From Chara braunii (Eukaryota > Streptophyta > Charophyceae > Charales > Characeae): a stretch of 33,885 nt of DNA. The notes beneath the pieces were generated by a model. That model worked only from the letters and a program-made list of their open reading frames with translations, ran no database searches and was not told the origin of the DNA. Shown here piece by piece: positions 21,676 through 30,626 of the stretch; position 1 is the stretch's first letter; each line of letters starts with the position of its first letter. The position numbers were made by a program, and so were the translations under genes. The stretch lies in assembly GCA_003427395.1 (NCBI GenBank), contig BFEA01000734.1, forward strand, positions 77,143 through 111,027, in the 5' to 3' direction.

Positions 21676-22259
21676 TAGTTGACATGTTCCTTCTCATTTG
21701 GATGTGGGCTGTCGTCTCAGCATTATTGCTCGCAATTTGTAGAGTGAACCCTCCGGATCCCAGCTAGGGGTTTATGAAAGTTTTTCGGATAAACTGAGAG
21801 GTAAGATTTTTCTCGCGAACCAGTTTGTCATCGAGTTCGAACAGGAACTCGACAGATACGACAGACTTTGCCTTCATTCCACGAAGGTTTTGTCTCTTTG
21901 CTTCAATGAAGCAAGAAAAGTGGATCAAACGAAGCCCTTCGGATTCCAGCGCCTCCAATCGGTCTGTTTCAAAACGACCGTCAGCAAGGGGAGAGAAAAA
22001 TTTGAATTCCCTCTCTTGCCCGCCCAGATCATCCATCAAGAACCTCGACATTGACATTTCTGAGATGAAGCGGAATGTGAACATGTCGTTAATAGAAGAT
22101 AGGATAATATTAGTTAAGACAAATGGCATAGAGAGACCAGGGAGGGGATCGTGATAAAGTTTAACACAATGTCAGATGTGGACCATGCTAGTACCCACAA
22201 CGAGTTTCTAGCATGGGAGCAGAAGATGGGGAGGATTCTTACATCCATGTTCTCCAGTT

Positions 22260-23450
22260 ATCCTCTGCTTAATGTTGTCGGTGTACGTTTTCTTGTTGTC
22301 TTGCTTCCCGGTGTCCTGACTTCATGGATGCTTCCTTCAGACTGGCCAGATCCGTCTATAGAGGATTCAAAATTTTCTCCTCTTTTCCTGAGGGCTGCAG
22401 AGTTGGCCTCCTCGTCAAAGCTCAATCGACGATGCTTGCCACTTAGTCCGCTGTGGGAACGTAAGTTACCCAGATCTCCATTGTCTGTAGACGTGCCTCG
22501 CAGGGAGACGCCTGGAATGCGACCGTGAGGTGGATCACCCCTAGCTGTCGCTGCTTAGGCGTTGGGATGTGAAGGAGGGGGGGGGGGCGGTCATTATATG
22601 GCACCCATCCCTCCCGTTCCCCCCGTCTGGAATACCGAGAGTGTCTGCCATCCCCAAGGATTTGATGATGATCTCTCGGCTTGGATCGCCGGTCGAATGT
22701 TGCTGGCTCCCAACATCCCTCCTTGAGGAATACCGCCCTGCTGCAACCATGAGACGAAAGCAGATGCTCATGTCTGCATGCGTGAGTCCATTTGGTATTG
22801 GAAGGGCATTCCAAACCCAACGGATTGGTGTGTTGCTGTCTATATCCTCCATCGGATTGGCATGTTGCTGTCTATATCCTCCATCCTGCCGCTGATGTTG
22901 AATCTGTTGCTGGCCAAGTACGCCTCCCTGTTGCTGAAGTTGGAGTTGCTCCCAAATTCTTGAGGTACTAGGCGATGTTTGCACACATAGGCTGGAGGGC
23001 ATGGGAGATGAGGGAGGGCACACAACACACCAGCAGAAGAAGCAGGGAAAAGATTCAAAAAAACACAACAAGCAAGCAAGGGGAAAAAAAAAAAAACAAT
23101 TCCTAGAAAAATTAAAAACAAAACAAAAAATAAACAAATGATAGACTGTTTCGTCGGAGTTGCGCCGGCTCATCAGGAGGATGAACCCTTGACAATCTGC
23201 GGAATTTCCGTATTGATGGTTTGGGTGAACCCTTTGACGCATGTTGAAGGCAGACTGTCCATAAGCGGAACACAACAGCAGGGCAACAACTCAGCAAAGC
23301 ATCAGGCAATGTTGTCGGACCAACCCGATTGCACAACACCAAAAATGACTGCAAGGACTGGCACAGCACGCTGACGAGCAGCACGACAATCATGCAGTGA
23401 AGTACAAGCACGACAACCTACGTGACACCCGCGGCCTAGGCCTCGGGCAA
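22260..23450 (-). pseudogene. Probable LINE ORF1 C-terminal tail, glutamine-rich then basic
   Basis: This joins the CCHC region to the endonuclease. The minus-strand frame around 22960-22850 is glutamine-rich (LQLQQQ, GQQQIQHQRQ) and includes a 32-bp tandem duplication, so NPMEDIDSN occurs twice. Nearer the endonuclease, a different frame has basic clusters GKHRRLSFDEEANS and KTTRKRTPTT (about 22450-22270). Poly-T and poly-A runs near 23060-23130 give phenylalanine-rich translation and are simple sequence. Frames change several times, so no continuous protein exists. The assignment rests on position between two recognised LINE parts. Confidence 0.4.
22821..22884. repeat. 32-bp tandem duplication
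   Basis: CGGATTGG, two variable bases and TGTTGCTGTCTATATCCTCC occur at 22821 and again at 22853. Confidence 0.9.
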
Positions 23451-23837
23451 TTCAGCCGTCGTGGCCGACTTTCGCTGCCAGGTGTCCAGAGTACTAGGCG
23501 TTGGTTGAGGACCTTGACTTGCTGCTCCTGGTTGGGTGGGATTCACAGCGCCTTGTCCTTGTTGATGGGCTGCTCTCCTGCACTCAACCTCCGTGTGAAA
23601 GAAGGTTCAACATCGACGACATCGTGGCATTGATGACGAGGCAAGATTGACCTCCAACGAATCGCCCTCCCACGTTTTTATCCATATTTTATTCTTCATA
23701 TTGACTCTTGCCCCGGGGTCAATATCAAATTTGATATTGATTAAGGAGGGCTTTTGCGTATCTAGTTCCGAGGGATGGGTAAAGATAACTGGACCGATTG
23801 CCTTTCAGACATGAGATTCCAAGTAGAGCATCGCATC
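23440..23837 (-). pseudogene. LINE ORF1 C-terminal region with CCHC zinc knuckle
   Basis: The minus-strand frame reads SLDAMLYLESHV, a TGA, KAIGPVIFTHPSELD, then INIKFDIDPGARVNMKN and TWEGDSLEV. It then reaches a CCHC box at 23621-23580 of spacing C-x2-C-x4-H-x4-C (cysteines in CRRC, histidine in FFHT), followed by a glutamine/proline-rich segment with HQQGQGAVNPTQPG. The knuckle is broken by a TGA at 23607-23609 inside the box. Such knuckles bind nucleic acid in LINE ORF1 and Gag proteins. The charged segment before it resembles the domain that precedes the knuckle in plant LINE ORF1 proteins (DUF4283-like); that comparison is from family knowledge. Confidence 0.62.
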
Positions 23838-23840
23838 TAG

Positions 23841-24566
23841 CAACAGAAAAATTTTCACGAGAAATGAAAGTTGAAAAAATATTTCATAAAAAAACAAATC
23901 CTTCATATTTATAAATTATCATTCCAATGTTCGTCCAATTTTAAAATTTTTTGTTTTATTTGATAAATTCTCGTATAAATATGAGATTTTCCTTCCAAAT
24001 ACATCTATTTGTTTAAGATGTAATGAAAGTCTGGACGAGTTTATGAGATGTTTTAATTGAATTTTCATTCTACTACAACAAATATCTTCTAATTTAGATT
24101 GGATTAACCTACTTATGACTGAAAATCCTTACTCAGAATTACAATCCAATTAAAAGATTTCATGAACTCATCCAAATTTTCATTCCATCTCTAGCATGCA
24201 GTCCAAATAAAAAGGGCTACCCTATTCTTGGAATGAAAGTTTGTAAGTAAAATGAAAAATTTTAAAATTGGAATGACGTTTTTTAAGATGGAATGAAAAT
24301 TTAAAATTAAGATTTTAATTTTAATATAAAATGATTATTTAATTCTGAGAATTTTTTTTCGTTGAGTGGGACTTGCACTGCTACCACCGAAAACGTTGAT
24401 TCATCATCCGTTCTTCTTTGCTCTCTCAATTGGGCTTTCCTTAGCCACGATTTAAAGACTAAGACATGTAACATAAAAATATGCTACCAATGGTCCGAAG
24501 ATCGGACGTCTCCCCGGACGTAGGGTACCCCTGTCGGGCGGATTTCCGAACAACGACTTTTTGGCA

Positions 24567-24608
<42 letters not shown>

Positions 24609-25492
24609 AATTATGACAGTGTTGCGCATGCCATAGAGACCCCCCATAAAAAAATTCAGAATTTTCTGAGCATTTGGTGAGAGGGTGCTATTTGGGGTGG
24701 GATGGGGGGTACAAGGGGTTTTGGTGGGGATAGGAGGGGTATAGGTGGGGATTAAAATCTTTGAAGATTTTTATCTTATTTTTTACTGGCGCAAATAAGC
24801 CAAAATTTTGGTGGCATACACCTTATGCAAGGTAGAAGCCACATGATTTTATTTTTTATTATTATTATTTATTTATTTTTTTGCTCGGTCGGGCATCCCT
24901 TGTCCGGTCGGACGTCCGACAAAACATCCGGTCGGACGTCCGACAAAACATCCGGTCGGACGTCAAGGACGGTCAGGGGGGTCCTGGACGTCCGATAAAA
25001 CAACCTAGCTTCCAACTACATCTATTTGTTCAAGATGGAATGGGAGTCTGGACGAGTTTATGAAATGTTTTAATTAAACTTTCATTCTACTACAACAAAT
25101 ATCTTTTTATTTAGATTGGATTAACATATTTATGACTGAAAATCCTTACTTAGAATGACAGTCAAATGAAAATAATTCATCAACTCATCCAGACTTTCAT
25201 TCCATCTTTAGCATGCAGTTAAAATAAGAAGGGATACCCCATTCTTGGAAGGAAAGTTCTCAAGTAAGACAGAAAATTTTAAAATTGGAATGACATTTTT
25301 TAAGATGGAATGAGAATTTAAAATTTTAAATGTAATTTTACTATAGAATGAATATGTAATTCTGGAACTTATCAAATAAACTGAAAATTTTAGAATTTGA
25401 CAAACATTGGAATGATAATTTATAAACATGAAGGATTTTGTTTTTATGAAATGTTTTTTCAACTTTCATTTCCATTGGGAATTTTTCTGTTG
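23841..25492. mobile_element. 1652-bp DNA transposon with long terminal inverted repeats
   Basis: The ends CAACAGAAAAATT and AATTTTTCTGTTG are inverted repeats, and the similarity extends inward for about 135 bp on each side with some substitutions (left 23841-23985, right 25355-25492). It is flanked by TAG at 23838-23840 and 25493-25495, a 3-bp target duplication. Inside, 23992-24356 and 25009-25372 are direct copies. The copies contain ACTACAACAAATATC and many WGGAATGA words in both orientations. A 3-bp duplication with subterminal repeats fits CACTA-type elements and does not exclude others. No transposase frame exists, so it is non-autonomous. It splits LINE ORF1. Confidence 0.82.
24357..25008. 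other. Central part of the DNA transposon: A39 run and 24-bp palindromic repeats
   Basis: This separates the two internal direct repeats. It has a run of 39 A (24569-24607), a G-rich stretch with GGGGTACAAGGGG (about 24690-24750), and three repeats of 24 bp. Two of these carry the perfect palindrome GTCGGACGTCCGAC (24907-24920, 24931-24944) and the third is a half copy (24955). Related GTCGGGCGG, GGACGTCTCC and TGGACGTCC words lie nearby. No coding frame. Confidence 0.7.
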
Positions 25493-25959
25493 TAGCGAGT
25501 AGACCCTAGGGTAATACCATCAGAGTCTTTCACTATCAACCACAAAGTCAACACGCTACTCTTTACTACGTAAGAGACTACGTTAGGGCTCTCTATTTTT
25601 GCGCACCCGCGTTTGAAATTGGTGGCCTCGAAACTGTCGTCCTGAATACATTTGTCTTTGTAGGCTCTAATTACATCATCTTTCACCTTCTTCGGCAGAA
25701 AACGAGCGCCTTCTCTGAAGATCTCTGTAATCGTGTGCTCTTTGAGCCACGCGATCTTCGTTTGGTCAATCCTGGGGTTGACTTTGAAGAAAGTATTCCG
25801 GCCTTCGATTCTCATCTCATCCGGGTCGATGTTTGTTGGTAGGATGCCCTCGTTGTAGCATAGTCTAGCGAGCTCGTGAATATGTTCGATGACTTCGTTT
25901 GGAGTTGCTTTCAGAACTGCCGACAGACAACGATTGCCTTCCATCACAACTCTAGCCAT
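25493..25959 (-). pseudogene. LINE ORF1 N-terminal region, cut by the DNA transposon
   Basis: An open frame of 156 codons from the ATG at 25959 to the transposon border, plus about 10 codons read inside the transposon before a stop at 25459. Composition is protein-like, with no simple repeats. Visible segments are NEVIEHIHELARLCYNEG, WLKEHTITEIFREGARFLP and SPNVVSYVVKS. It is rich in charged residues and helix formers, with no membrane segment or signal peptide. Its place upstream of the knuckle region on the same strand supports an ORF1 RNA-binding N-terminus. Removing the insert leaves the two halves in different frames, so other damage is present. A different element's gag is an alternative. 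Confidence 0.5.
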
Positions 25960-26300
25960 GCCAACGCGGCTTACAAACCGGATGAATAGAATACCGAAAG
26001 TGGACTACCTTCACTTTAATATGAACACAATTGAATAAGGTGGCGGAACGCTACTTAAAGGAATTTTTTTTATTTTTTATAAAGGATTGTAGAGGTGTCG
26101 GGGATTCAGCGGTGCTAGGGGAGTTGGTGGTAGGCCGCACACACCAGGTTCCGCCCACCCGTCGGCCGTGGTGGCCTCACACAGAACTCGCTCAAGACTC
26201 GACTCAAGAGGGTTAGGGAGTCACCTTAACCAATCCACACTCGCACCACTGATGTCGTCACAGGTCCAGTGCTACCCGTGCGCCTGCGGCACAGCGCAAC

Positions 26301-26337
26301 CCCCTCGAACTCAGGATCTTACACCGCCATTGCACCA
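26301..26337 (-). mobile_element. Short tRNA-like A/B-box pair
   Basis: On the minus strand, TGGTGCAATGGCGG (26337-26324) matches the Pol III A-box pattern and is followed 25 nt later by GAGTTCGAGGGG (26312-26301), a B-box-like word. The spacing is shorter than in a normal tRNA, so this is at best a degraded SINE head. Confidence 0.3.
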
Positions 26338-26559
26338 TCTGTCGGGAGGCGAGACGCACCACAGTCGCAGCGGTGCCGCAGGGATGCAGGGTCCTCCTAA
26401 GGGGGGCCTGTCCGATCGCTCTCAACGGGACGCAATCACCACGCGCCTCCGGCCACAACAACCCCGAGGCGAGTAGTAGCAACCGTTACGGCGCCCAAGG
26501 TGCCGCACGGGTCCCCACAATCCGAGCGTCCTGACCAACGCCCGTCGGCGGCATATGCA

Positions 26560-26645
26560 CGAGGTCGCGGAGTTTTGAACCCACGCGCCTCCGGCCACAT
26601 GTGCATTTCCAACCGTTGCCCTAACCACAGGGCTATCATGCCATT
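26560..26645 (-). mobile_element. tRNA-derived SINE head
   Basis: On the minus strand, GATAGCCCTGTGGTTAGGGC (A box within 26635-26619) corresponds closely to the D-arm of a tRNA. GGTTCAAAACT (26581-26571) matches a B box about 54 nt later, as in tRNAs. The sequence between does not give a clean anticodon arm, and the 3' side runs on into about 300 nt of GC-rich sequence, so it is more likely a SINE than a tRNA gene. A 19-bp word, CCACGCGCCTCCGGCCACA, occurs at 26439-26457 and again at 26581-26599. Confidence 0.5.
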
Positions 26646-27059
26646 CACACTTAAAGGACTTTCAGAACACATAGTCTTAATTGTTATCCACAGGGGACAT
26701 AACGATGAGACGTTGAGGTATCTACAGTTCCACAAATGGGGCGGGCAGCTGACCAAGAACGTGGCGATGGTGACGACAACCTCACCTACGGGAACACTAT
26801 CGCGGTGGTATCAGACTCCCGTTACCGGTAGCGCACCGCTTGGTCCGAGCGCATCGTAGCGCCGGCGGAAGCGGCCCGGTAGTCCCCCCCCTTTTCCGAT
26901 CCCTCACCTCTTCTTGTCATGAACTAAGTTTTTTTTTGGGTAGTTTTCCACAATGGCTGTCGAGGTCCTGTGTGCTTCCGCTCCCACAAAACGGCCCATT
27001 TCTCCGCCAGACATTGCATTTGAGCGTATTGGGCCACAAGCCGTCCGATTTCTCCAGGA
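26646..27059. other. No gene seen
   Basis: GC-rich mixed sequence with only short overlapping open frames. TGGTATCAGA at 26806-26815 resembles a primer-binding site but no LTR precedes it. Confidence 0.5.
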
Positions 27060-27815
27060 TGCACGATTCACGTTCTTCGCCCATAGGTCACAGCTGAACT
27101 AAAAAAACTACATAGGGGCGGACCCCTCTGGCCGGCAACTTGGAAAAGTTTGGGCGCCGGGGTGTTTTCCAGACCCCACTGGGTCTGGAAACCAGTTTGG
27201 AAAGTCGGCCCGAAAAGGAATTCCAAACCCCACTGCGCTTGGAAAAAGGTTGTGGAAATGGTGACGGGGCGTTTCTACATGGTCCGCGGTCTGGAAATTC
27301 GACGCCGACCGGTTTCCAAACCCTTTCGAAGGAGGCGACCAGTTGAGCAAGGGGGGGGCATGTCCATCAATTTCCAGATGCGGGCTTCACGACGTGGACC
27401 ATGCACCCTCGCCGTGGACCGTTCTGTGTACCCGGAGGCCGTGGAGGACATTCGTATTTTCTCGTGGTGTCGCACGGTATTCCCAAGGGCCCACCGGTCT
27501 GTGGAGTCCATGGTCCCCCGAATTCACGAACATCGCGGTGCACCGTTTCAACATGAGGTCCTCCCACTCCTCCTCCAAAGAGGCCATGCTCGATGGATCC
27601 ATGGCGATTTCGTTACCGTGATAGCGACGTCATCAACCCGTGTACACCACCTGTTCTGGCCATGTCGACCGCACAACCTTCACGAACCCGTGCGACTCAC
27701 CAAACCGTCCTCCTTCGTCCCTAGCGATGGCTCCCCGTAAGTGCTCCTGTGCTTAGTGCACTCCGGCTACCAATGGTTTGGATGGCACCTCCCACCAACG
27801 GCAGGGAAGGACATC
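27060..27815 (+). mobile_element. Modules V, X and Y of a repeat family, left arm of a large palindrome
   Basis: V (27060-27100, GATTCACGTTCTTCGCCC) is followed by X (about 27115-27389) and Y (about 27463-27815). X is nearly the reverse complement of 31813-32097, and Y that of 30989-31430, the right arm copy having an extra block of about 90 bp at 31247-31345. X is built of repeated TTTCCAGACC-like words in both orientations, including the perfect hairpin TTTCCAGACCC-CACT-GGGTCTGGAAA near 27168. Open frames of up to 196 codons run through it on both strands and are not conserved without frameshift between copies. The class of the element is unknown. Confidence 0.7.
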
Positions 27816-28446
27816 TGTGACGAGCTATTTTCTGTGTCGTGCGACTTTTCGCGTGAGGTTGATGAGGGGTCTCGGGAAGGTGCGGTCGGGCAAAGTGTGG
27901 GAGACGGGGTCGACGGGGCATATTGCATGGGTATCCTCGCTTTTTCTTTTCTCTCTTCTATGATGTCGGGCCAGGGTCGGGGAAGTCCCGGGCGGACGGT
28001 TGAGGAGGTGCGCCATGACAGGCGTAGTCAATAACGGTTGTCATGGGTTTTTTCTTGTTCTACTGGGGTGAAGGGGAATGAGAATTTTGGCGCGATGACC
28101 GCGCGGGAACATCGTTTTTCTTTTTCGAAATTTTCTTTCAACTGATGTCGAGCCCCTGTAGGCTCCTCGGAATTGTTTTTCAAATTTTTCCTTCGTCGAA
28201 ATTTCTTTTTCTGCAATTCGGATTTAGATAGGAACTTAGGAACTTTGAAATTTTTGCTGCGCTGTGTTTCTTGCTTGCGCGCGCCTTCCCGCGGCGGTAG
28301 CGGAGTTTTGACTGAGTGGCGCCCTTAATCTCGCGTGTAACTGTAACTTTTGGCGGGCTCGATTGTAACTGTATGCCTCTTCTTGATTCTCTCGCCTTCT
28401 TCCCGCCTCCTTTCTTCCTGCTATGCATGCGCCCTCCTACGATCTG

Positions 28447-28603
28447 ATTGGCCAAGACGTTGCATGCTCAGATCAATGCGTGGAGAGTGGCTACGTCCAC
28501 CACGTCGCGGCCTGGCCATGCAGAACGTAGGCACTTCCTTTCTCCACCCCACCTTCTCGATAGCGCAATCCCGTATCTGTTGCGCACGTGTGCACGCTAT
28601 AAA
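28447..28603 (+). promoter_or_regulatory. LTR promoter region: CCAAT, G-box and TATA words
   Basis: ATTGG (28447-28451, inverted CCAAT) is followed by GATCAATGCGTGGAGAGTGG (shared with LTR1), then CACGTG (28585-28590) and TATAAA (28598-28603) before TCTTGCGAGCGCGATTA. LTR1 keeps the CCAAT word and the sequence after the TATA, but has TACAAA in place of TATAAA. A transcription start 25-35 nt after the TATA would be expected from general Pol II rules; none was observed. Confidence 0.45.
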
Positions 28604-29487
28604 TCTTGCGAGCGCGATTAAAGCTCTCTCTAAAACTTCGAGAAGTTCCAAAGGTTAGTGCGATTAGTGAGGGCCGACTAAAGTGCAAGTGAAGAGGTGA
28701 GTTGATGTGGGAGTTGGGCGACCCGACGAGCCGGTGCCGAGTATGCGGGGTTGACGTGTGGGCCACGACGGACTGTAGTGCACGGGCGAACCTGGCTTGC
28801 GTACGTGGACCAAGCGGGGTGACAACTCCGTGAGTGATGCGAGATGACGGACTGTCCGCATCGGAGAAAGAGAGAGAGACAGAGCGTGGGGAACAGACGG
28901 GTGTGAAATTGCGACCTTCCTTTTCCTGTCCTTTGTATGAAGTTTTGTTCTCGGGCGAAACACCATCGTTTTCATCTCTGATCCAATTCCTTTTGTATCT
29001 TGGTGTGCTGATCTACTCTCCCTTCTCCTCTTTAATGACTGTTGATGGTCGGGAATTAAAATGTCTAGAGTTGTTGGATGTATGCGCCAACCTGCGCCTC
29101 GTCTTTGCATGAATGAATGCATGCATGTACGAGGAGTCGACGAACGCATCACTGAATGGTTGCGTTGTGCGTCGGGGAAAAGTTGTGAGATTACCATTTG
29201 ATTTCTTGTTGATGTGAATGAATGGAGTATGACTCTGTCGAAAGCATGGATGTCCTGGTTGGTGAGCGATTGCCTTCTGTTGTGCATGACATGGGTTTTT
29301 ACTTGGATTAGATGATCGCACGTCGGACTTTTGAAGGACCACAGGAGACACCCAGAAACGGTCCTATCGGCCGTAGGCGCGATCTCGAGTGCCCACGTGT
29401 AAGTGCGACGTCAGGGCGAGGCTTACACGCGTGTACACGAGACCCGCCCGCGGAAGCCCATGATGGAATCAACCCTTCCCCGCCGGT

Positions 29488-29895
29488 ATGGACGTTGAGA
29501 CCCCCTTTTACGTCACGGATCGCGAGAGTCTGAGGCATCGGCGATTCCGGGAACGTTGGGAACGAGAGTGTGCCTATCAGGCCGCGCGACCCCGGGCCCC
29601 ATTTCCGGAATTTCCTTACCACACTGCAAGGGAGCGCGTATGTGAGTGGGACATCGAATGGGCCTTAAGTGCGATCCCCTTTTTGCCCCAATTTCCCCAC
29701 TCGCATACACACCACGTCATCGTTGAACCTGGGATAGCCATCGTCGAGACTAATTACCCTCCCTACCGCCTCGTAATCCCCTTTCACTGCCTTACAACGG
29801 TCCCTTGGTGCGTGATCGACCCTTACTGGCCACAGACCCTGTGCTCAGAGTGCCAGCAAAACCGCGCTTACCTCACGGCGGGAATGGTTCGCTGA
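29488..29895 (+). CDS. Unidentified 135-codon open frame inside the solo LTR
   Basis: An ATG-to-stop frame of 135 codons in sequence without simple repeats. It is rich in arginine, glutamate and proline, with segments RFRERWERECAYQ, EWDIEWALS and VIVEPGIAIVETNYPPYR, and a CSEC pair near its end. It has no signal peptide or membrane helix and I do not recognise the family. It lies in the part of LTR2 that has no match in LTR1 and ends just before an inverted repeat, so it may belong to a small insertion. Chance openness in GC-rich DNA is a real alternative. No start context or partner gene supports expression. Confidence 0.25.
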   Translation: MDVETPFYVTDRESLRHRRFRERWERECAYQAARPRAPFPEFPYHTARERVCEWDIEWALSAIPFLPQFPHSHTHHVIVEPGIAIVETNYPPYRLVIPFHCLTTVPWCVIDPYWPQTLCSECQQNRAYLTAGMVR

Positions 29896-29939
29896 ACTCG
29901 GACTGAGGCAGACCAGCGATCTCACAGGGTCTGTGGCCA
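29827..29939. repeat. 17-bp perfect inverted repeat, 79-nt loop
   Basis: TGGCCACAGACCCTGTG at 29827-29843 and its exact reverse complement at 29923-29939. The last 50 nt of the 135-codon open frame lie in the loop. Confidence 0.9.
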
Positions 29940-30071
29940 CATGAGATCTCAGTTCTGACCTTGGACTCCACTACAATTTCCAAAAATCCTTGGCACACCC
30001 CTTTTCGCACTTCCGGGCCCCCATCCCACTCCGAACAGGAAGCCGCGCTAGGCGTGAGGTTGGGCGTCACA

Positions 30072-30523
30072 CATCCACCCACGCCCCGAACGATAATTTC
30101 CCGTTGCTTGATCGGACCCGCTTGGGCCGCACAGCAACGCACGACACTTGTGCGGAACCCGCCACACCGGGTCATGCACGGCCACACACGGACTTGTCCT
30201 GGAGCAGTGCGGTACCTGGCCATGATCCACAACACTCGCCCGACTTGCCTTTTCGAGAAACACCCTTCGGTGTTTCCTATTCGGGTATGCCATGCCTTTT
30301 CCAGTGCCGAAACTATCAGTCTGCGGTGGGGTCCCTTCAAAATGCGTCAAGTTTTTTCCAACCACGGTCGGCCGTTTTTTGTGGCCAATACTAGTTTCCA
30401 GCCGTCGGGCAGTGGGTCCAAGCCATACACGAAATCAGATGGATCCCGGGCCCCAGTGGTCTGGCCTGCACATGGTGCATTCTGGGCCTGAGTCCGCCAG
30501 GATGCCCTATTCACGTTCTTCCA
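30072..30523 (+). mobile_element. Modules Z, W and V, continuation of the left palindrome arm
   Basis: Z (30072-30425) is the sequence that follows Y in the right arm, here displaced by the solo LTR. It is nearly the reverse complement of 30627-30988. W (30428-30490, with TGGTCTGGCCTGC and TGGTGCATTCTGGGC) and V (30497-30523, CTATTCACGTTCTTC) follow. Both recur at 32389-32490 in the order V then W, suggesting a source with tandem V-W units. Frames open on both strands here are shadows of GC-rich sequence. Confidence 0.7.
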
Positions 30524-30626
30524 TTTTTTTTTATTTTTATTTTTTAACTAACCTATATTCTTCTCTCAATGTACCTCCCACCACCTACCTACTCACCTCT
30601 TAGCAACTGGGAAGGCCAGTCTCTTA

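Larger units (their letters stand above)
21130..25959 (-). mobile_element. LINE (non-LTR retrotransposon), decayed and interrupted
   Basis: Read from right to left this holds, in order, an ORF1 N-terminal region (25959-25493), an inserted DNA transposon, the ORF1 C-terminal region with a CCHC knuckle (23837-23440), a glutamine-rich and basic tail (about 23450-22260), and an APE-type endonuclease (21675-21130). This is the ORF1-ORF2 order of L1-like LINEs of plants, in which ORF1 protein binds the element RNA and ORF2 nicks DNA and reverse transcribes. Reverse transcriptase is absent, so the element is truncated at its 3' side, whereas LINEs usually lose their 5' side. Stops and frame changes occur throughout. 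Without the insert about 3.2 kb of LINE sequence remain. Confidence 0.68.
27816..30071 (+). mobile_element. Solo LTR of the LTR1 family (LTR2)
   Basis: It starts TGTGACGAGCTATTTTCTG and ends GGTTGGGCGTCACA, with TG...CA ends and a 7-bp terminal inverted repeat TGTGACG/CGTCACA. Left flank GGACATC (to 27815) and right flank (A)CATCCACCC (from 30071 or 30072) share ACATC or CATC, a 4-5-bp target duplication; one A is ambiguous. The uninterrupted target, GGATGTCC in reverse complement, survives at 30986-30993 in the other palindrome arm. There is no internal region between two LTRs, so this is a solo LTR left by recombination. Blocks match LTR1 in order. The part at about 29320-29955 has no counterpart in LTR1. 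Confidence 0.85.

Noticed and set aside
26806-26815. TGGTATCAGA as a second primer-binding site
   Set aside because: Only 10 of 12 bases match and no LTR end with CA directly precedes it; a chance match is possible.
27150-27740. 196-codon frame in modules X and Y
   Set aside because: The inverted copy has frameshifts and a different X-Y junction, and opposite-strand frames are equally open in this GC-rich sequence.
29961-30491. 176-codon frame and its minus-strand partner in module Z
   Set aside because: Both strands are open at once in the same repeat, and there is no domain or neighbour support.
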